The position numbers were made by a program, and so were the translations under genes. Of a stretch of DNA of 64,000 bases, positions 42,432-54,975 are shown in pieces; positions within the stretch are counted from its first letter, which is position 1, and the number at the start of each line of letters is the position of its first letter. The notes under the pieces were generated by a model, which saw nothing but the letters and a program-made list of their open reading frames with translations, did no database searches and had not been told where the DNA came from. The DNA is from Diphasiastrum complanatum (Eukaryota; Streptophyta; Lycopodiopsida; Lycopodiales; Lycopodiaceae): NCBI GenBank assembly GCA_029204225.1, contig CM055092.1:23749005-23813004 (forward strand), written 5' to 3'.

Positions 42432-45400
42432 TTGAAAGAACTGTGGTTGGATCATCTCCAACATTTCAATCCTAACAGGATTGTGGAGACAGCAGCGATA
42501 GAATTTCTTGATAATATAAGGAAGGAGTCAGATGAGCAAGGCATCACGCAAGTACGACATGTGAGCATTCTAATCACAGAACAACTATTTTCTAATATGA
42601 TAGGGTTGCCAATTAATTTTGACATACTAAATGTGCCTTCAGTACACATGGCTGATTTCTTTCCTATAGATGCCTTCAGCAAGGAGCAGGGTTATAAGTT
42701 ACCATCGACCCTCAGGGCTTTGAGAAGATGGATGAATCAGGTAATTTTTTGACGACAAACGGATCAGTATATTTCAGTTTAAAATTTTAGGTTGATACAA
42801 GCTGCATTGCACGACGTACCAATTCCATGGGGAAAAATTGCATATTCACAATTCAAGAAGTGTTTGGATAGCGCGAAGAAATACACTGAATGGGGGTCAC
42901 ACATTACTAAGATTTGGGAAGCTTACGGGGTTTTGACAGATCAAGAATTGGGACTATTTCAGCCCAATCTAGTTCACAAAAGGCCTAAGCAGTATTGTGT
43001 CAGTACCGAACTTACTTGGGGACGAAGTTGAGGTGCAATCAGACTCCTTTAGTCCACCAACACAACAAGACACAACATGAATTCAGAAGCTGATCGGAGA
43101 TTCGAAGATGATGCAGGGTTTATAGACAGTCGCAAGATGGTACCACGGTAGCCATTTTCTTGCCCGGACACCACGGAACCGACCAAGGATGTAGGGATGG
43201 ACGACCACAACATGGATTATGTTGATGACGAACACATCAAGAAATTCTTACAGACAGCCAAGAATTTTTCACCGGCACTACAACACGGTATAGAGTTTAT
43301 CTGGCAATATCAGCATTTGCAGAACCATGCAGCATACTAGCACGGAGTATATGTGCAACAAGCTGATAGATTGAAGATTGTAGAGGAAGAAGCACCTAGG
43401 ATATTACAGTATCAAATGCAAATAAATGAGCTGACAACATAGTTGAAGAGTGTATAGGAGTAGCTATGCCAAAAGACCAAAGATAACAATGTGCTTCGAG
43501 AACAAAATGCACATTACTTTGACCAGATTACTCAATTACAGAAGGAGCTCTATATAGTGTAGACTGCTAAAGAGATTGTTGAGTATGAACGAGAATTGTT
43601 GAATGCCCAAATCTCGAAAATCACTGCAGGAGGGCCAGTACGTGTTGATAATGCGAGGCTAAAGGAATGGGCCAAAACAATCTTACGCAAGAGGGTAGCC
43701 GACAAGCTAGAGCAGCTTATGGAGGAAGAAGGCTTTTTGAGAGATGAGAATATCCAGTTACATGCCTATGAGAATATTCTTGTAGGAAACTTACACGCCT
43801 ATCACCACTGAATGGCTGAACAAAATGGTGTTGACAAAGCAAACACCACGATCGGTATCAGACATCATAGATGACAATCAGAATCTTTTACTCAAGCCAT
43901 TGTGTTATAGATTGGCCACCCCCCCACCAAAATCTAGGGTTTTGTCATCACCATCTATGATGATGAGATACAAACTGATTGCGATCGATTCATAGGGTAG
44001 AGATGAATATGTGACTCACTGTTCAGGAATGCATACCTCATGTGAAAGCGAGAGTGAACACCACAGCAAAGACATCAAAAAGAGGAAGCGACAAAAGAAG
44101 GCTAACACATGAAGATTACACAAGGTTCTTCGATGGGGAACTAATTCGCTACATGGCCAAGGCTTGGAACAGATTGTGGATGCTGCAAGACAGTTGGAAA
44201 AAGAAGAAACTAGAAAGAAGTACCAACGACAGCGTCGACATCATCGGCGAGATGACTCATCTGATTCTGATTCATATACCGGTTCGGAATCAGATATTTC
44301 TTCAAGCTCAAAAGAGAGTTCATCTTATTCACATGATGGGAAACGGTCAAAGAAGCTTAAGCAAAAAGTGAAAACTAGTGAGTCATTGCCAGCAGTCACG
44401 AAAGATATTGTTACTATGGAATTTTGCCAAGGAAACGTTCGTTTCTGTTGGAATTGAAATCAAGAAGGGCATTATTTCAATGAATGTGCTAATGGCACGT
44501 ATTGTATAATTTGTAATGCATATAACCACTGGACGAATGACTACAAGCAGTAAGATCTGCTGGAGCATTTGTAGTCCAAGCACACCAATGCAACAACCAC
44601 AAATGCAATAGCCCTAGCATCGGCAACCACCATTAAACCGATACCACCACAAATGCAGGCGTATCAAGGCCCTTATTATCAAGGGAATCAGATGCAACCC
44701 CCTTTCAATGGCAAGTGTGTTACCGACCAGATCTACCAGATGTATTTGCAATTTTTGCAATAAGAGGAGTCACCATTATTTCAACTGTGTGGCATACCAT
44801 TGGCAGTGTGTGGGGAACCTAGAAAGAGGATTGCCACCACCGCGACTTAATAATCCTATCAATGATCAAGACATTGTGCAAAATCAACCTCAAAACCCGG
44901 GCGAGATGAATGCTCCTGAGCAACAGGAACCGGTGTAGCTGATTACAGTGGAAGAACCACCATTAACCGATGTACAAGCGGTGACTCAACACAAGGGTAA
45001 GGGAAATGCACCGATTTAGGAGGAAGGTGTGGAAGATGTTGAACCAAGCACCAGTCGGGTTGTTAATCCCGATATTGGTTAGATGGCCAAAGTCACTCAA
45101 AATGTATTGGAACAGTTACAGCACCCATATGAGCCCAATTATCCCCCTGAGTTGGTAGATGTCGTGGCTGACCAGATTGCCGAATTTGTGCATACTTATA
45201 AATTTCAAGTGATAGTAGGACAATTGATGCAAATTGCACCCTATCCAGCGGAATCCATACAATCAAACTTACCAGGATTTACAATGTCGAAAGGACTTCC
45301 TCCTACGCCAGTCAATGCGATTGTTCAATCCATGGAACAAGACACTGTTCCTATATTGGAAGTGGATATTCAAGGATTGAATATCAAAGGAGTTCAAATT

Positions 45401-47186
45401 GATGGTGGTGCAGGGGTGCACATCATCTCGGAAGAAACTTATAGCAAATTAAAGAACATCACGCTGCATAAAATTAATTTGGTAATACATATGGCTAACC
45501 ATACGTGCGATTCTCTAGCTGAGGAAATTCGGAAGATCCTTGTCTATATTAAGGGATTGAAGTTTCTGTTGAATTTTGTTGTCATGAGGTTGCCCACGGG
45601 TTCAGATGTCTATCTGGTCCTATTAGGCCAACCCTAGTTGCGAGCTGCTAAAGCAGTACATGGTTGGGCAACGAGCATTGCAAACACATCAAGGGAGGTT
45701 GGATTCCACAGTTCGACCGGTGGGAGTTGAAACAGTTCAAGAATTGTTGTTCCAAATAGTGACGGAGGAATCTGAAGAGAATTTGTACTTGACGAGTCTG
45801 TATCCAGATTTCATACCAGTGGCATAAGCTCATTTATTTACAGTTATCAATCTATTTGTTGCAGAGGAAGTTAGAGCTGATTCCAAAGAATTATTGCAGA
45901 AGGATAAATAAGTGATAGCGTAGGATTCAACTGGAGAGCAATTTCCATAGCGTTTCTTGGCGATTATTGAAGAGTCTCAAACATTAAAAGAAGAGCATGT
46001 GCGGTTACATCGTACTCAAGCCTCCAGAGAAGAATTGATCAAGATTAATTTGGGGATGGAAGACAACCCAAAGCACGTACCAATTGGTGGGAATAACGAT
46101 CCGGAGTTTATTCAACGAGCAATTGAATTATTCCAGAAGTACAAGGCCATATTTGGATGGTCTTATGATGAAATCAGAGGTGTACCAAAGAAAATCTATC
46201 AACACACGATCGATGTCACCATTGATGCACAACCTATACGACAACAACGCTATAGGATGAACCCAAAGCATGTGGAAAGAGTCATAGCCGAAATAGAGAA
46301 ACTTGTGAAAGTTGATTTTATATACGCTATTGACTATATACCATGGTTAAGCCCCATTGTGATAGTACCGAAGAAGGACAGTAATCTACGGGTATGTGTG
46401 GATTACCGTAAGCTCATTTCATTCTGTGGGTCATGAGTTATACAGTTTCTTGGATGGGTTTAGTGGGTAGAATCAAATATAGATCACTGAGAAGGATACA
46501 GAGAAGACTGCTTTCATCATAGAATGGGGGGTGTATGTCTATAAAGTAATGCCATTCAGATTAAAGAACTCACCAGCAGCTTTCCAGAAGGTTATGACAA
46601 AAGCATTTTATGATTACTTTGATAGGTTCATGAAAATTTTCCTGGATGATTTTCGCTTATATGGTGATGTCGAGGATCGACTGGACTATTTAGAAAAATG
46701 TTTTCAGCGGTGTTACGAGTTCGGAATAAGTTTGAATCTAAACAACTGCACTATCTGCATAAGACGTGGAGTTTTGGTTGGGCAAATCATTTCAAAAGAG
46801 GGTCTATCAATTGATCTAGCAAAGATCAAGGTGATTAAGAATATGCGGGTTCCAAAGTCTCCGAAAGAGATGCAATCCTTGGGAATGACGAGGTATCATC
46901 GTCGTTACATTTACGCATATTCGGATAGAACTCGTGTTATATGAGCTTTTGACAAAAGGAGCGGTGTACTAAATCACTATTAAGTGTTATAAAGCATTTA
47001 AGGATTTGGTTAACGCATTGGTGAATGCACCTATTCTTCAACCGCCAGATTGGAGTAAACCATTTCATGTGCACTGTGATGCTTCATAGGTAGCAGTTGG
47101 TTGCATATTAGTACAACCAGGAGAAGAGAAAGGATATGATCATCCAGTATACTATGCAAGCAAGTAGCTAACGCCAATAGAGAGAA
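42432..47186 (+). pseudogene. Ty3/gypsy relic, third lineage (gag-like, CCHC, protease, RT, start of RNase H)
   Basis: Plus strand: a gag-like N-terminus (MKELWLDHLQHFNPN to 43,030, split by a roughly 50-bp insertion at 42,742); a coiled-coil stretch with several TAG stops (43,080-43,811); zinc knuckles at 44,445-44,550, the first with a stop in place of its second Cys; a further Cys-rich segment (CICNFCNKRSHHYFNC, 44,735-44,790); protease IDGGAGVHII (about 45,400-45,430); and RT with SPIVIVPKKDSNLRVCVDYR (46,350-46,410), a deletion, LDGFSG, MPFRLKNSPAAFQ and IFLDDF (about 46,640). The RNase H start FHVHCDAS is cut at about 47,186. No LTR found. Confidence 0.85.
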
Positions 47187-48885
47187 TTCCTCTCTCACGC
47201 AAAGGGAGGCATTCGGAAGGGGAAAAAATTAATTCATTGGTTCATTCGGAGAAGAGGAGTTTTTTTTATCTTGTTTTCTTGGTTATGAGCAGAGAACATT
47301 TTTAGTGTTCTGGTGATGAAGAGAGGCATGGAGTCTTCTGATGCATTCTCTCTCATTTGTGATGAATAGTAGAACATTGTGGATGATTCCATGGTCTCCA
47401 AAGACTGGCGTTAAATACTATGCTATCTGCAGATTTATTGATCTTTGGAATATGATCATGTAAAGAAGAAGCATTTCTCAAATTCTCTCTCTCATGAGAC
47501 TCTGTCTGCGCTCCTACCTGTTCCTCCTCCGCTGATCAGTCTGCATTTCTAATCGCACACACAGCCAGTGCATAATGAGTGATCTATTTTTTCTATGACA
47601 AAATGGTTGTATCACTTTTTTCTAAAGATAGTCTCTAATCGTTGCTCTCTATCTCTCTCTTGAAGTCACTCACACACACAAACCTCCTCACAAACAGCCA
47701 CTCTCTCTTTCTCTCTCCTTCACCGCTCCCTATCTGCCTATGCATCTGCTCTCCATTTGCCTGTAGCCGCAGATCTACCCCTCTCCCTCTCTTCCTCACG
47801 GCCAGCGCTACCATCACCCCCTCACCCGAACTCTCTCCCTGCTTGAGATCTCTACTCCAACTATCCCTCTGCTACAATCATCTCTCATTCTCCCTGTGAC
47901 CCCTCTTCCTTTCATTTTCAACTCATTGGTAAAATAAAGAACATGACCTGGCAAAGTAAAAGATTGGAACCGGCAGTGTGAAAGGAATTTGGTGCATTTA
48001 TAGAAAATATTCAAAGTGACTTTGAAACAATGAATTATCTATTGGACCGGACCTGTTCAGGAAAAGACCTTAGCCTATGGACAGTCTCTTGAAACTTAAG
48101 TCAGAGTAAAAATACTGAGATAATTTTCATTGCTCATCTTTGTTTTTACTCATGTCCTAAATCACTTCATAATACAAATAGAAGATGAGTAAATGTTATT
48201 CTGTGTATTATTTCAATGACTATGAATGGAATTCAAGAATGGGAATCTGATTAGTCTATGTATACTAAATGTGTAATGCAGTAAGACTAACGGATTTACC
48301 TTTTGCAGTAAGAACTATAGTTTGATAGTCAATAGTAATTCATTGATTTACTGTCTGAGGTAAAAAACAGTCAACATAAAATAGATTTCAGTCTATGTTT
48401 TGGTTTACAGAATATGCTCCATGCTTAACAAACATAATGGTAATTTACAAGCACAATAAATCCCATATTGCTAATCCATTGAAAAACATGGAAAAGCTAC
48501 CGCTCAAAGTGGTTGAAAAACACCATTAGAGCTATATATATATATTATATATTCCCAAAATTATCATGATAAAATCATTGAAAAATATGGTCAAGCTTTC
48601 ATAGATAGATCATGGAAATTGCATCAAAGATTGAATCAAATTAAGTTTGCTTGATTGGAGAGAACACAAGAATTAGTAAATGAAAAATATTCATATCATT
48701 GAAAAGAATATTTGAGATGGATTACTTATGAGGTGAATGAGTTCAAACTTAAGTTACCTTCTAGTATAATCTATGGCAATATCCGAACTAGAAACCCAAT
48801 GACCAGCTTCATAATCATACCAAAACCCCGCTATAATGTTATGAATACTATTAAGCAACACACCAAACGTACCACATGTCTCATG
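47187..48885. other. non-coding, with a pyrimidine-rich block at 47,640-47,900
   Basis: After the truncated RNase H there is AT-rich DNA with CTCTCTC patches (47,480-47,510 and 47,640-47,900) and an AT dinucleotide patch near 48,535-48,550. The Ser/Leu/Pro-rich frame in the CT block is compositional. No gene supported. Confidence 0.4.
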
Positions 48886-48935
<50 letters not shown>

Positions 48936-48947
48936 CAGAGAGAGAGG
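48886..48947 (+). repeat. (TG)n(AG)n microsatellite
   Basis: About 15 TG followed by AG repeats with one C interruption. Confidence 0.95.
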
Positions 48948-48973
48948 GATCATTCTTGCCTTAACATCCTTTC

Positions 48974-49025
48974 GGGTTTAGGGTTTTAGGGTTTAAGGTT
49001 TAGGTTTTAGGGTTTAGGGTTTAGG
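48974..49025 (+). repeat. degenerate interstitial telomere tract (TTTAGGG)
   Basis: About seven imperfect TTTAGGG units (TTTTAGGG, TTTAAGG and TTTAGG variants) in G-strand orientation, opposite to the tract at 39,948. Confidence 0.9.
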
Positions 49026-49206
49026 AATAAAAGGAATAAAAGTCATTCCTAATACAAAAGAAGGCAATATTATAGCAGAGATTCCTCTTGCGTTAGAAGG
49101 CATTGAGGCCCTTCCCAAAACAAAGGAGGGCGAGATTATAGAAGGAGTTGGTCACTTATTAGTTCCTAATATTGATAAAGAAAATATAGAAAAATTGACT
49201 GAATAG
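49026..49206 (+). other. short open stretch, possible exon
   Basis: An uninterrupted frame downstream of the telomere-like tract reads VIPNTKEGNIIAEIPLALEG, then LPKTKEGEIIEGVGHLL, and ends at TAG 49,204-49,206. It contains an internal near-repeat (PNTKEGNII / PKTKEGEII). No start codon and no family recognised. Confidence 0.3.
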
Positions 49207-49254
49207 AGATCTATTTGTAAATAGTTATACCTCAAAAAACAAGATACAATCATT

Positions 49255-50752
49255 TTACATGTAAACAACCTGTTTATGGGTTTTTTTATTGATATCAATA
49301 TAGATTCTTATAATCGGGTTGTGTTCATAGTGTAATACTGGAATGCAATTTTCTATATTGATAAAAAAGACATGATGATTGGCATGTATTTGCTGATAGT
49401 GAATCTTAATGTTCTTCCATAACTTGGATTGTTTCGCCAATATCTCTGCATTTGATCTCGAGCTCATGTCTTTTACATACCTGCATAAAGCTTAAAAAGT
49501 TAGTTACAATTAGCACAAAGATTGTATTAGGAAGTTTTGATTGAAACTATCCATAAAAGATCGAGAGTTTACAGTTACTTACAAGTTTACCATTGAAAAT
49601 GAATCTGCAAGTCTGAAAGTACATCATCTTGTAGAAGCAATAGTTCTCGCCTGATGTAGTTTAGACTCCAATATTCTTCCACCTCAACACACATCAAAAC
49701 GGCATCATTGTATATAATTTCAATATTTTTTCGTTTTAAATGTCCACTGGCTTTCAAGTCTTGATCGAGTGGCACTCATTTAGCTTTATTTTTTTCCATC
49801 TTTGATAATGGAAGCATAAGCTCAACATTTGTTTTTCAATTTGATAACAGAAGCACTTGGAAGACATTTTAATCCTGCATTCTAATTCTCCATCTGATCT
49901 TTTGTCCCAGCCTTCATCCATAAGTTCAGATAATAAACTATCTGATAAATTTTTGCATACAAACATCGTTGGAGTTTTGTGTACATTGACACTTGAAAAG
50001 AAATACACAAATATATTCAAGGAAATAAACCAACTCAATTTTACTGTTTTTGATCCCGTGCTCATTTTTAGTGAATTTTTTACATCATTATATATCTTGC
50101 AACGAAATGATTCTGAAACTGTAGCATCTAGTGCAATCCATTCTAGGTAATGGAATTGGTATTATTTGTCCAAAAAAAAAATTTGTATCAGGAATGTACA
50201 TTGATTCATAAGAAAAGATCCCACTATCAGCTAGATCTTTTGCAATTCTACCTCGATATTGCAGCTGTCCAATACTAGTGTGAATAAAATCTAACACACC
50301 TGCTAAAGATCCACTCAGTTCCCATTCATTTATATTGGATGGATGTAAATCAGCAAGAGAAAAATGATCAGATTGACAAGTTTACTATTAGATATTTATG
50401 AATGACAAAAATCAAAATATCAAATATATCAATACTCACGGTTGCTTTTTTTGTGATCCTGACGGTTGAATCCTTGCACATTTATCTCTAAATCCATATA
50501 TACTTTGACTAGAATTTCAGAAATAGATATTCTTTCTGATGATGTTCTGAAATCCAAAATTCTAGCCTTCCAATAAGATCGAAATGATAGTTTTGACCTT
50601 TTTCTTTTTTGAAATGCTCCTCTTGATGATGGATGCATCAAAACCCAAGAGTTTTTTGAATATTTTCTTGGCACCCATAATCCATTATCATCTGTCTCAT
50701 TGAATAGAAGCACAGAGTCGATTGATGAGCATGGCTTCCTTGATGGCGCCAT
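49255..50752 (-). CDS. gene Y, spliced gene of unknown function
   Basis: Minus strand. Exon 1 runs from ATG 50,752 (MAPSRKPCSSIDSVLLF) to 50,440 and ends at a canonical donor GTGAGT. Intron 1 is 50,300-50,439 (140 bp, acceptor TTTAGCAG). Exon 2 from 50,299 (VLDFIHTSIGQLQYRGRIAK) joins in frame. A second, weaker intron (donor GTGGGA, acceptor TTACCTAG, about 50,145-50,236) would join DLAD to WIALDATVSESF. Near 49,760 the frame changes again. A last intron (about 49,491-49,590, donor GGTAAAC, acceptor TTATGCAG) joins LQIHFQW to YVKDMSSRSNAE in frame, ending at 49,255. Matching phases at two introns argue for a real gene. The family is not recognised, and a middle frameshift may mean recent decay. 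Confidence 0.5.
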
Positions 50753-51032
50753 TTGTAATTTGCATGCAAAAATCTGAAACAATGAACTATGAATCTAAAA
50801 ATTTGCGTAGACAAAACGCCATGAATCTGAAAAAATGTGTTGGCAAAAATTTGAAACACTGATCTATTTGGCACCACAAATTAACTTTGGTTAACCCTGT
50901 TAACCATGATTTGACCATGCAAATACATTAATGGTACATTGATTTTCTCATCTCAACCATCTGTCATATTCATTTTCAATATTTTTGGGTCTCTTCAGGC
51001 AGTGATGAGTTAAGGAAAGAGCTAACTCATCA
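50753..51032. promoter_or_regulatory. putative bidirectional intergenic region
   Basis: The 280 bases between the start of gene Y (minus) and the small plus-strand ORF at 51,033. All but the first 18 are repeated at 1-256. It contains repeated TTAACC/TTAACTTTGG phrases near 50,880-50,905. No clear TATA box was identified on either strand, so promoter activity is inferred from the divergent gene arrangement only. Confidence 0.3.
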
Positions 51033-51476
51033 ATGGAGACGATACAACTTCTTCCTTGGAAAAGGTTGTTGCTGAATGATTGCTTTGATCATATGGAAAA
51101 GGATGTTGCTAGGTGCATGCATGAAGGAGTTGGTTCTTGTACATTCTTTTGTGATGAGTCCAAGAAAGTCATTTTTGCAGCAGCAAGTGGAGTCACATGT
51201 CTTCATAAAGAGAGTAGATCAAATGGTTCTATCAAGAGACTTGGTGAGGGAGATAGTCACAAGTCAAGAAGAAGAGAAGTATGTGAAGAATTCAAAGTAG
51301 GATGCACTTTGAATGATGTCATTGTGAATGATAGTGAGGAAGAATCATTATCATATGAGTCATTAGCGAAATCATTGAGTAGAAGTTCTTGTTTGAAGAA
51401 AAGAGTACTTCGATCATCGGTACTAATCATTTTTTTCATGGCTTCTAATGTTTTTGAGATTTCTACTTCTTATTGA
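51033..51476 (+). CDS. small ORF, 147 codons, unknown function
   Basis: ATG in a plausible context (CATCAATGGAG), opening METIQLLPWKRLLLNDCFDH. The middle is basic (IKRLGEGDSHKSRRREVCEE) and is followed by an acidic Ser-rich stretch (NDSEEESLSYESLAKSLSRS) and a hydrophobic end. There is no signal peptide or known domain. The block-copy-1 homologue is frameshifted. It lies head-to-head with gene Y. It could be a small nuclear or unstructured protein, or a non-coding transcript with a chance frame. Confidence 0.4.
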   Translation: METIQLLPWKRLLLNDCFDHMEKDVARCMHEGVGSCTFFCDESKKVIFAAASGVTCLHKESRSNGSIKRLGEGDSHKSRRREVCEEFKVGCTLNDVIVNDSEEESLSYESLAKSLSRSSCLKKRVLRSSVLIIFFMASNVFEISTSY

Positions 51477-51602
51477 TAAAAATGAAGCAAAATAATCCCA
51501 TTTTATCCTAGAAATGACGGAGAAAGCACCTACTTAAGATCCGAACAACATCTAAAAGCTAGATTACTAATCAATGCATTGATTCCTAGCTTATCTTGGC
51601 TT

Positions 51603-52138
51603 GAACTCCATCAATTACCTCCAAAATTCTTCACACGTTTGAAAGTATGGTTTGCTGCTGCCTGTGTACTGTACCTACAACTCCAAACTCATTCAACCAT
51701 TACAAAAAATCATAAGCCAATAGCATTCATCAATCAAATCATAGACTCAAACTAGTCATTTTGCTCATACTATTGGATGGAAATCTCATCACATATTTAT
51801 ACATGTAGAGCTTAGATCTGAGCATATTAGGGCTTCTATGTATTCATCATAACCTAACCCTAACATCTAACCTAAAGATCCACTTGATCCACCCTATTTA
51901 GGATCAGTGTCTTGAGATCCAAAAACAATGATAAAAATGCTATTTTTAGCTCCTACTTTTTCTCTACCCTATCTATGAACTCTTTGGACATATCCCAAAG
52001 GTACCATTCCAAAGATAGAATAATGATTTGAATTAGAACAAGGTATCCTATGCTTTGGGCACGTGTAACACCCCACAACATGGCCTCAAAGTCATTTACA
52101 AGTGGTAATTGTGCAAACTAGCTTGTGTAAATTTAACA
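51603..52138 (-). repeat. copia 3' LTR, block copy 2 (outer end replaced)
   Basis: Same LTR as 816-1357. The inner edge TGTTAAA at 52,138 follows the purine tract. The outer end is unlike copy 1 beyond about 51,603: about 80 bases (51,524-51,603) replace about 70 bases of copy 1. Confidence 0.6.
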
Positions 52139-52151
52139 CTCCTCCTCACAA

Positions 52152-53530
52152 CTAGTTTGAAGATAACATAGAGTTGTTTATCAACCCTAAGGCTGGTCTT
52201 AACTTCACAAATGAAGCTCTTTTAAGTGGTTTAGTGAGGATATCAGCAATACATTCACTACTTCCCACATGCTCAAAAGATATCTCCTTTGTTTGCACCT
52301 TCTCTCTCATGAAATTATGAGAGATCTCAATATGTTTTGACCTTGCATGGAGGATTGGATTGGCTGAAATGCTGTCATTGTAGAGATTTGGGCTGAAATG
52401 TTGTCATTATAGAGAGTTGGAACAATATCTAAACTCATGACTTTCAGCTCCATAAGTAGTCTTTGATCCATAATAGCTCCTTTGTTGTAGTGGTGAGAGC
52501 TTTATACTTGGCTTCGATTGAAGAAAAATGGTTTCGTGTTTCTTTGACAACCAAGAAACTACTCCTCCATAGGAATTTGTAAACAACCTATCCCTTTTGT
52601 CACTTGCAAAATCCAAGTCACTAAAGGCATGCAAATCAATGACATCTCCTCTATAGAGAATTCCGTGATCTAGAGTACCCGAGATGTATCTCAAGATCCT
52701 TTTAGCATTTTTCCAATTTATCACTAATGGATCTTGCATATATTGACTTAGCCTACACACACTAAAGCATATATTAGGCCTACCAATGCATTAGAAACAT
52801 CCATTTAAAATAGCATCCAACCAAAATGTAAAGCAAGTGCAAGAACTAACCTTATTGTGACCATCTTGGCCATAGGTGCAAAAGTTTCTTTAAAATCTAT
52901 GCCCTTTGCTTGAGCATATCCTTTGGCAACTAGACTTGCCTTGTGTTTGCTTACACTTCCATTCATATTGAGTTTTAGCTTAAAAATCCATTTACATCGA
53001 ATCACATTCTTAAGAGGTCTATCAACAAGGATCCATGTGCCATTCTCCATCAAAGCATTATATTCATCTATCATAGCTTGAAACCATTCATTTGAGCTCA
53101 ATGCATCTTTTACACATGAAGGTTCTTCAAAACTTGAAATGAGTGCAAAGGATGAAGATGGATTACCCTTAGCTTTCTTTCCCTTTTCTTGGTATGTGAG
53201 CCACAATGGCTCCATCCTTACCCTTGATGATCTTCTTGGAGTGATTGGTTCATTTGGCTCTAGCTCCTCCTCAAGATCTATGACATCTTGATCCTCGGCC
53301 ACCTCCCTCTAGATAGGTGATTTGACTGAGCCGTCAGTAAGTTTATGCATAGTATCCTCATGAAAAATGATATCTCTAGAAAACACAAACTTGTTTGAAG
53401 ATGGAATGTATACCTTATATCCCTTGCTTGCCTTGCCATACTCGAGCGTAATACCTTTGATTGATGATGGATCTTCCTTGGTCCTTTTCTTCAAAGGTGT
53501 ATGCACATAGAAAATGCATCCAAACACCTA
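52152..53530 (-). pseudogene. Ty1/copia pol fragment B, block copy 2
   Basis: Counterpart of 1371-2770 with the same missing RT middle: the RT front (52,805-53,302) ends at WMLF and resumes with CRLSQYMQDP at 52,760. RNase H is more broken here than in copy 1, with frame changes near 52,460. The integrase tail (FGCIFYVH) is at 53,500-53,527. Confidence 0.9.
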
Positions 53531-54975
53531 TTGGAATCAGCCAACAGAGGCTTGAATCCTAATGATTTCAGGGCTTGATCTTTCTTCTTGTACCATTGTC
53601 GGACTGATTGTTTCAGACCGTAGATACTTCTATGCATTCTACATGCATAGTCAGGAAGTGAACTCGAGACATATTCTGGGGGTTGATCCATATAGACCTC
53701 TTCGTCTAGTTTGTCATGCAAGAAGGCTATCTTCTCATCCACAATGTGGATCCTGAGGTCATAATCTGTAGCATATGCAAATAACAGACATAGGGACGAA
53801 TGTTTGACGACATAAGAGAAGGTTTCAGAGTAGTCAATATCATATCTCTGAGAAAATCCCTTCGCTACAAGCCTTGCCTTGTATTTTGTGACATTCCCAT
53901 CTAGTCCGTACTTGAGCTTGAAAACCCATTTGCATTTGACAATCTTGCGCTTATGTGGTAATGGCTCCAACGTCCATACCTGGTTCTTTCTCGTGGACTC
54001 CATCTCTTCATTCATGGCTTAGATCCATCTGTCCTTTTCAAGACTTACAATTGCTTCCTCAAAAGTCTATGGATCACCATTGAATCCGTAGAACTCTTCT
54101 GATATGGAAGCTGAGCTGCCTGGCACATATCTTATTGGCGCTCTTTGTGGTCTAGTCGACCTTCTAGGATATCCTTATGGGACAGCAATGCCTTTGTCTT
54201 TGTCTGCTATGCTCGGTTCGAAACCATCTTGGTTTATAGGAACTATAGTAGTAGGCTATCTCTCGAAGCGTTTTTCTCCAGATTCGTCGCTCAAATGGGA
54301 AACGACTCAAAAATCTTCATTCTCGTGTTCGTCCTCTGCTCCCTCTGTCACTTGTGGCAGTTCATAGTATTGTCTCTCCAGGACTTCATAGCTGTTAGGA
54401 TCGTCATTGGCCATTGTCCTGCTCTCATCAAATCTGACATCTCTCACTATTTTCACAGTGTTCGTCTCTAGCATGTAGACTATGTAGTATGACGAATTGT
54501 TCTCATAACCTACCAAACATCCCTGCTCGGCTTTCTCATCAAGCTTCTTTTGAAGCTTATCTAGAATATGTGCATAAGCTGCACAGCCAAAGATTCTGAC
54601 ATGAGACAGGTTGGGCTTTCTACCCCACCATAGCTCATGTGGTGTCGTGTGAGGAACACTAGACTTGCCTGTCCTATTCTAGATGTATGCGGCTGTAGCT
54701 ACTGCTTTAGCCCACATTACCCTTGTAGCCTTCGAGTAGGCCATCATACATCTGGCTGCTTCCATCAGGGTCATGTTCTTTCTTTCTGCAACACCATTGT
54801 GTTGCGGTGTGTAGGCTGCAGTCCTTCTGTGAATGATGCCACGATCATTGCAAAAGCTAGTGAAACGATTTGAGATGTATTCACCACCTCGATCTATCCT
54901 GATCTGCTTCACTTTGCTGCCTGTACATCTTTCAGCCCAATTCACATATTCTGTGAATTTGTCAAGTGCTTCAGA
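53531..54975 (-). pseudogene. Ty1/copia pol fragment A, block copy 2
   Basis: Counterpart of 2771-4270: integrase IRIDRGGEYIS and HNGVAERKN (54,679-54,945), a linker with VRDVRFDESRTMANDD (54,400-54,450) and RT to LLADSN. The linker segment around 54,510 is intact (CLVGYENNSSYYIVYM), whereas copy 1 has the 60-base replacement there, so this copy shows the ancestral state. Confidence 0.9.

Noticed and set aside
47642-47899. 85-codon Ser/Leu/Pro-rich frame
   Set aside because: Derived from CTCTCTC-rich DNA; the opposite strand is equally open for the same reason.
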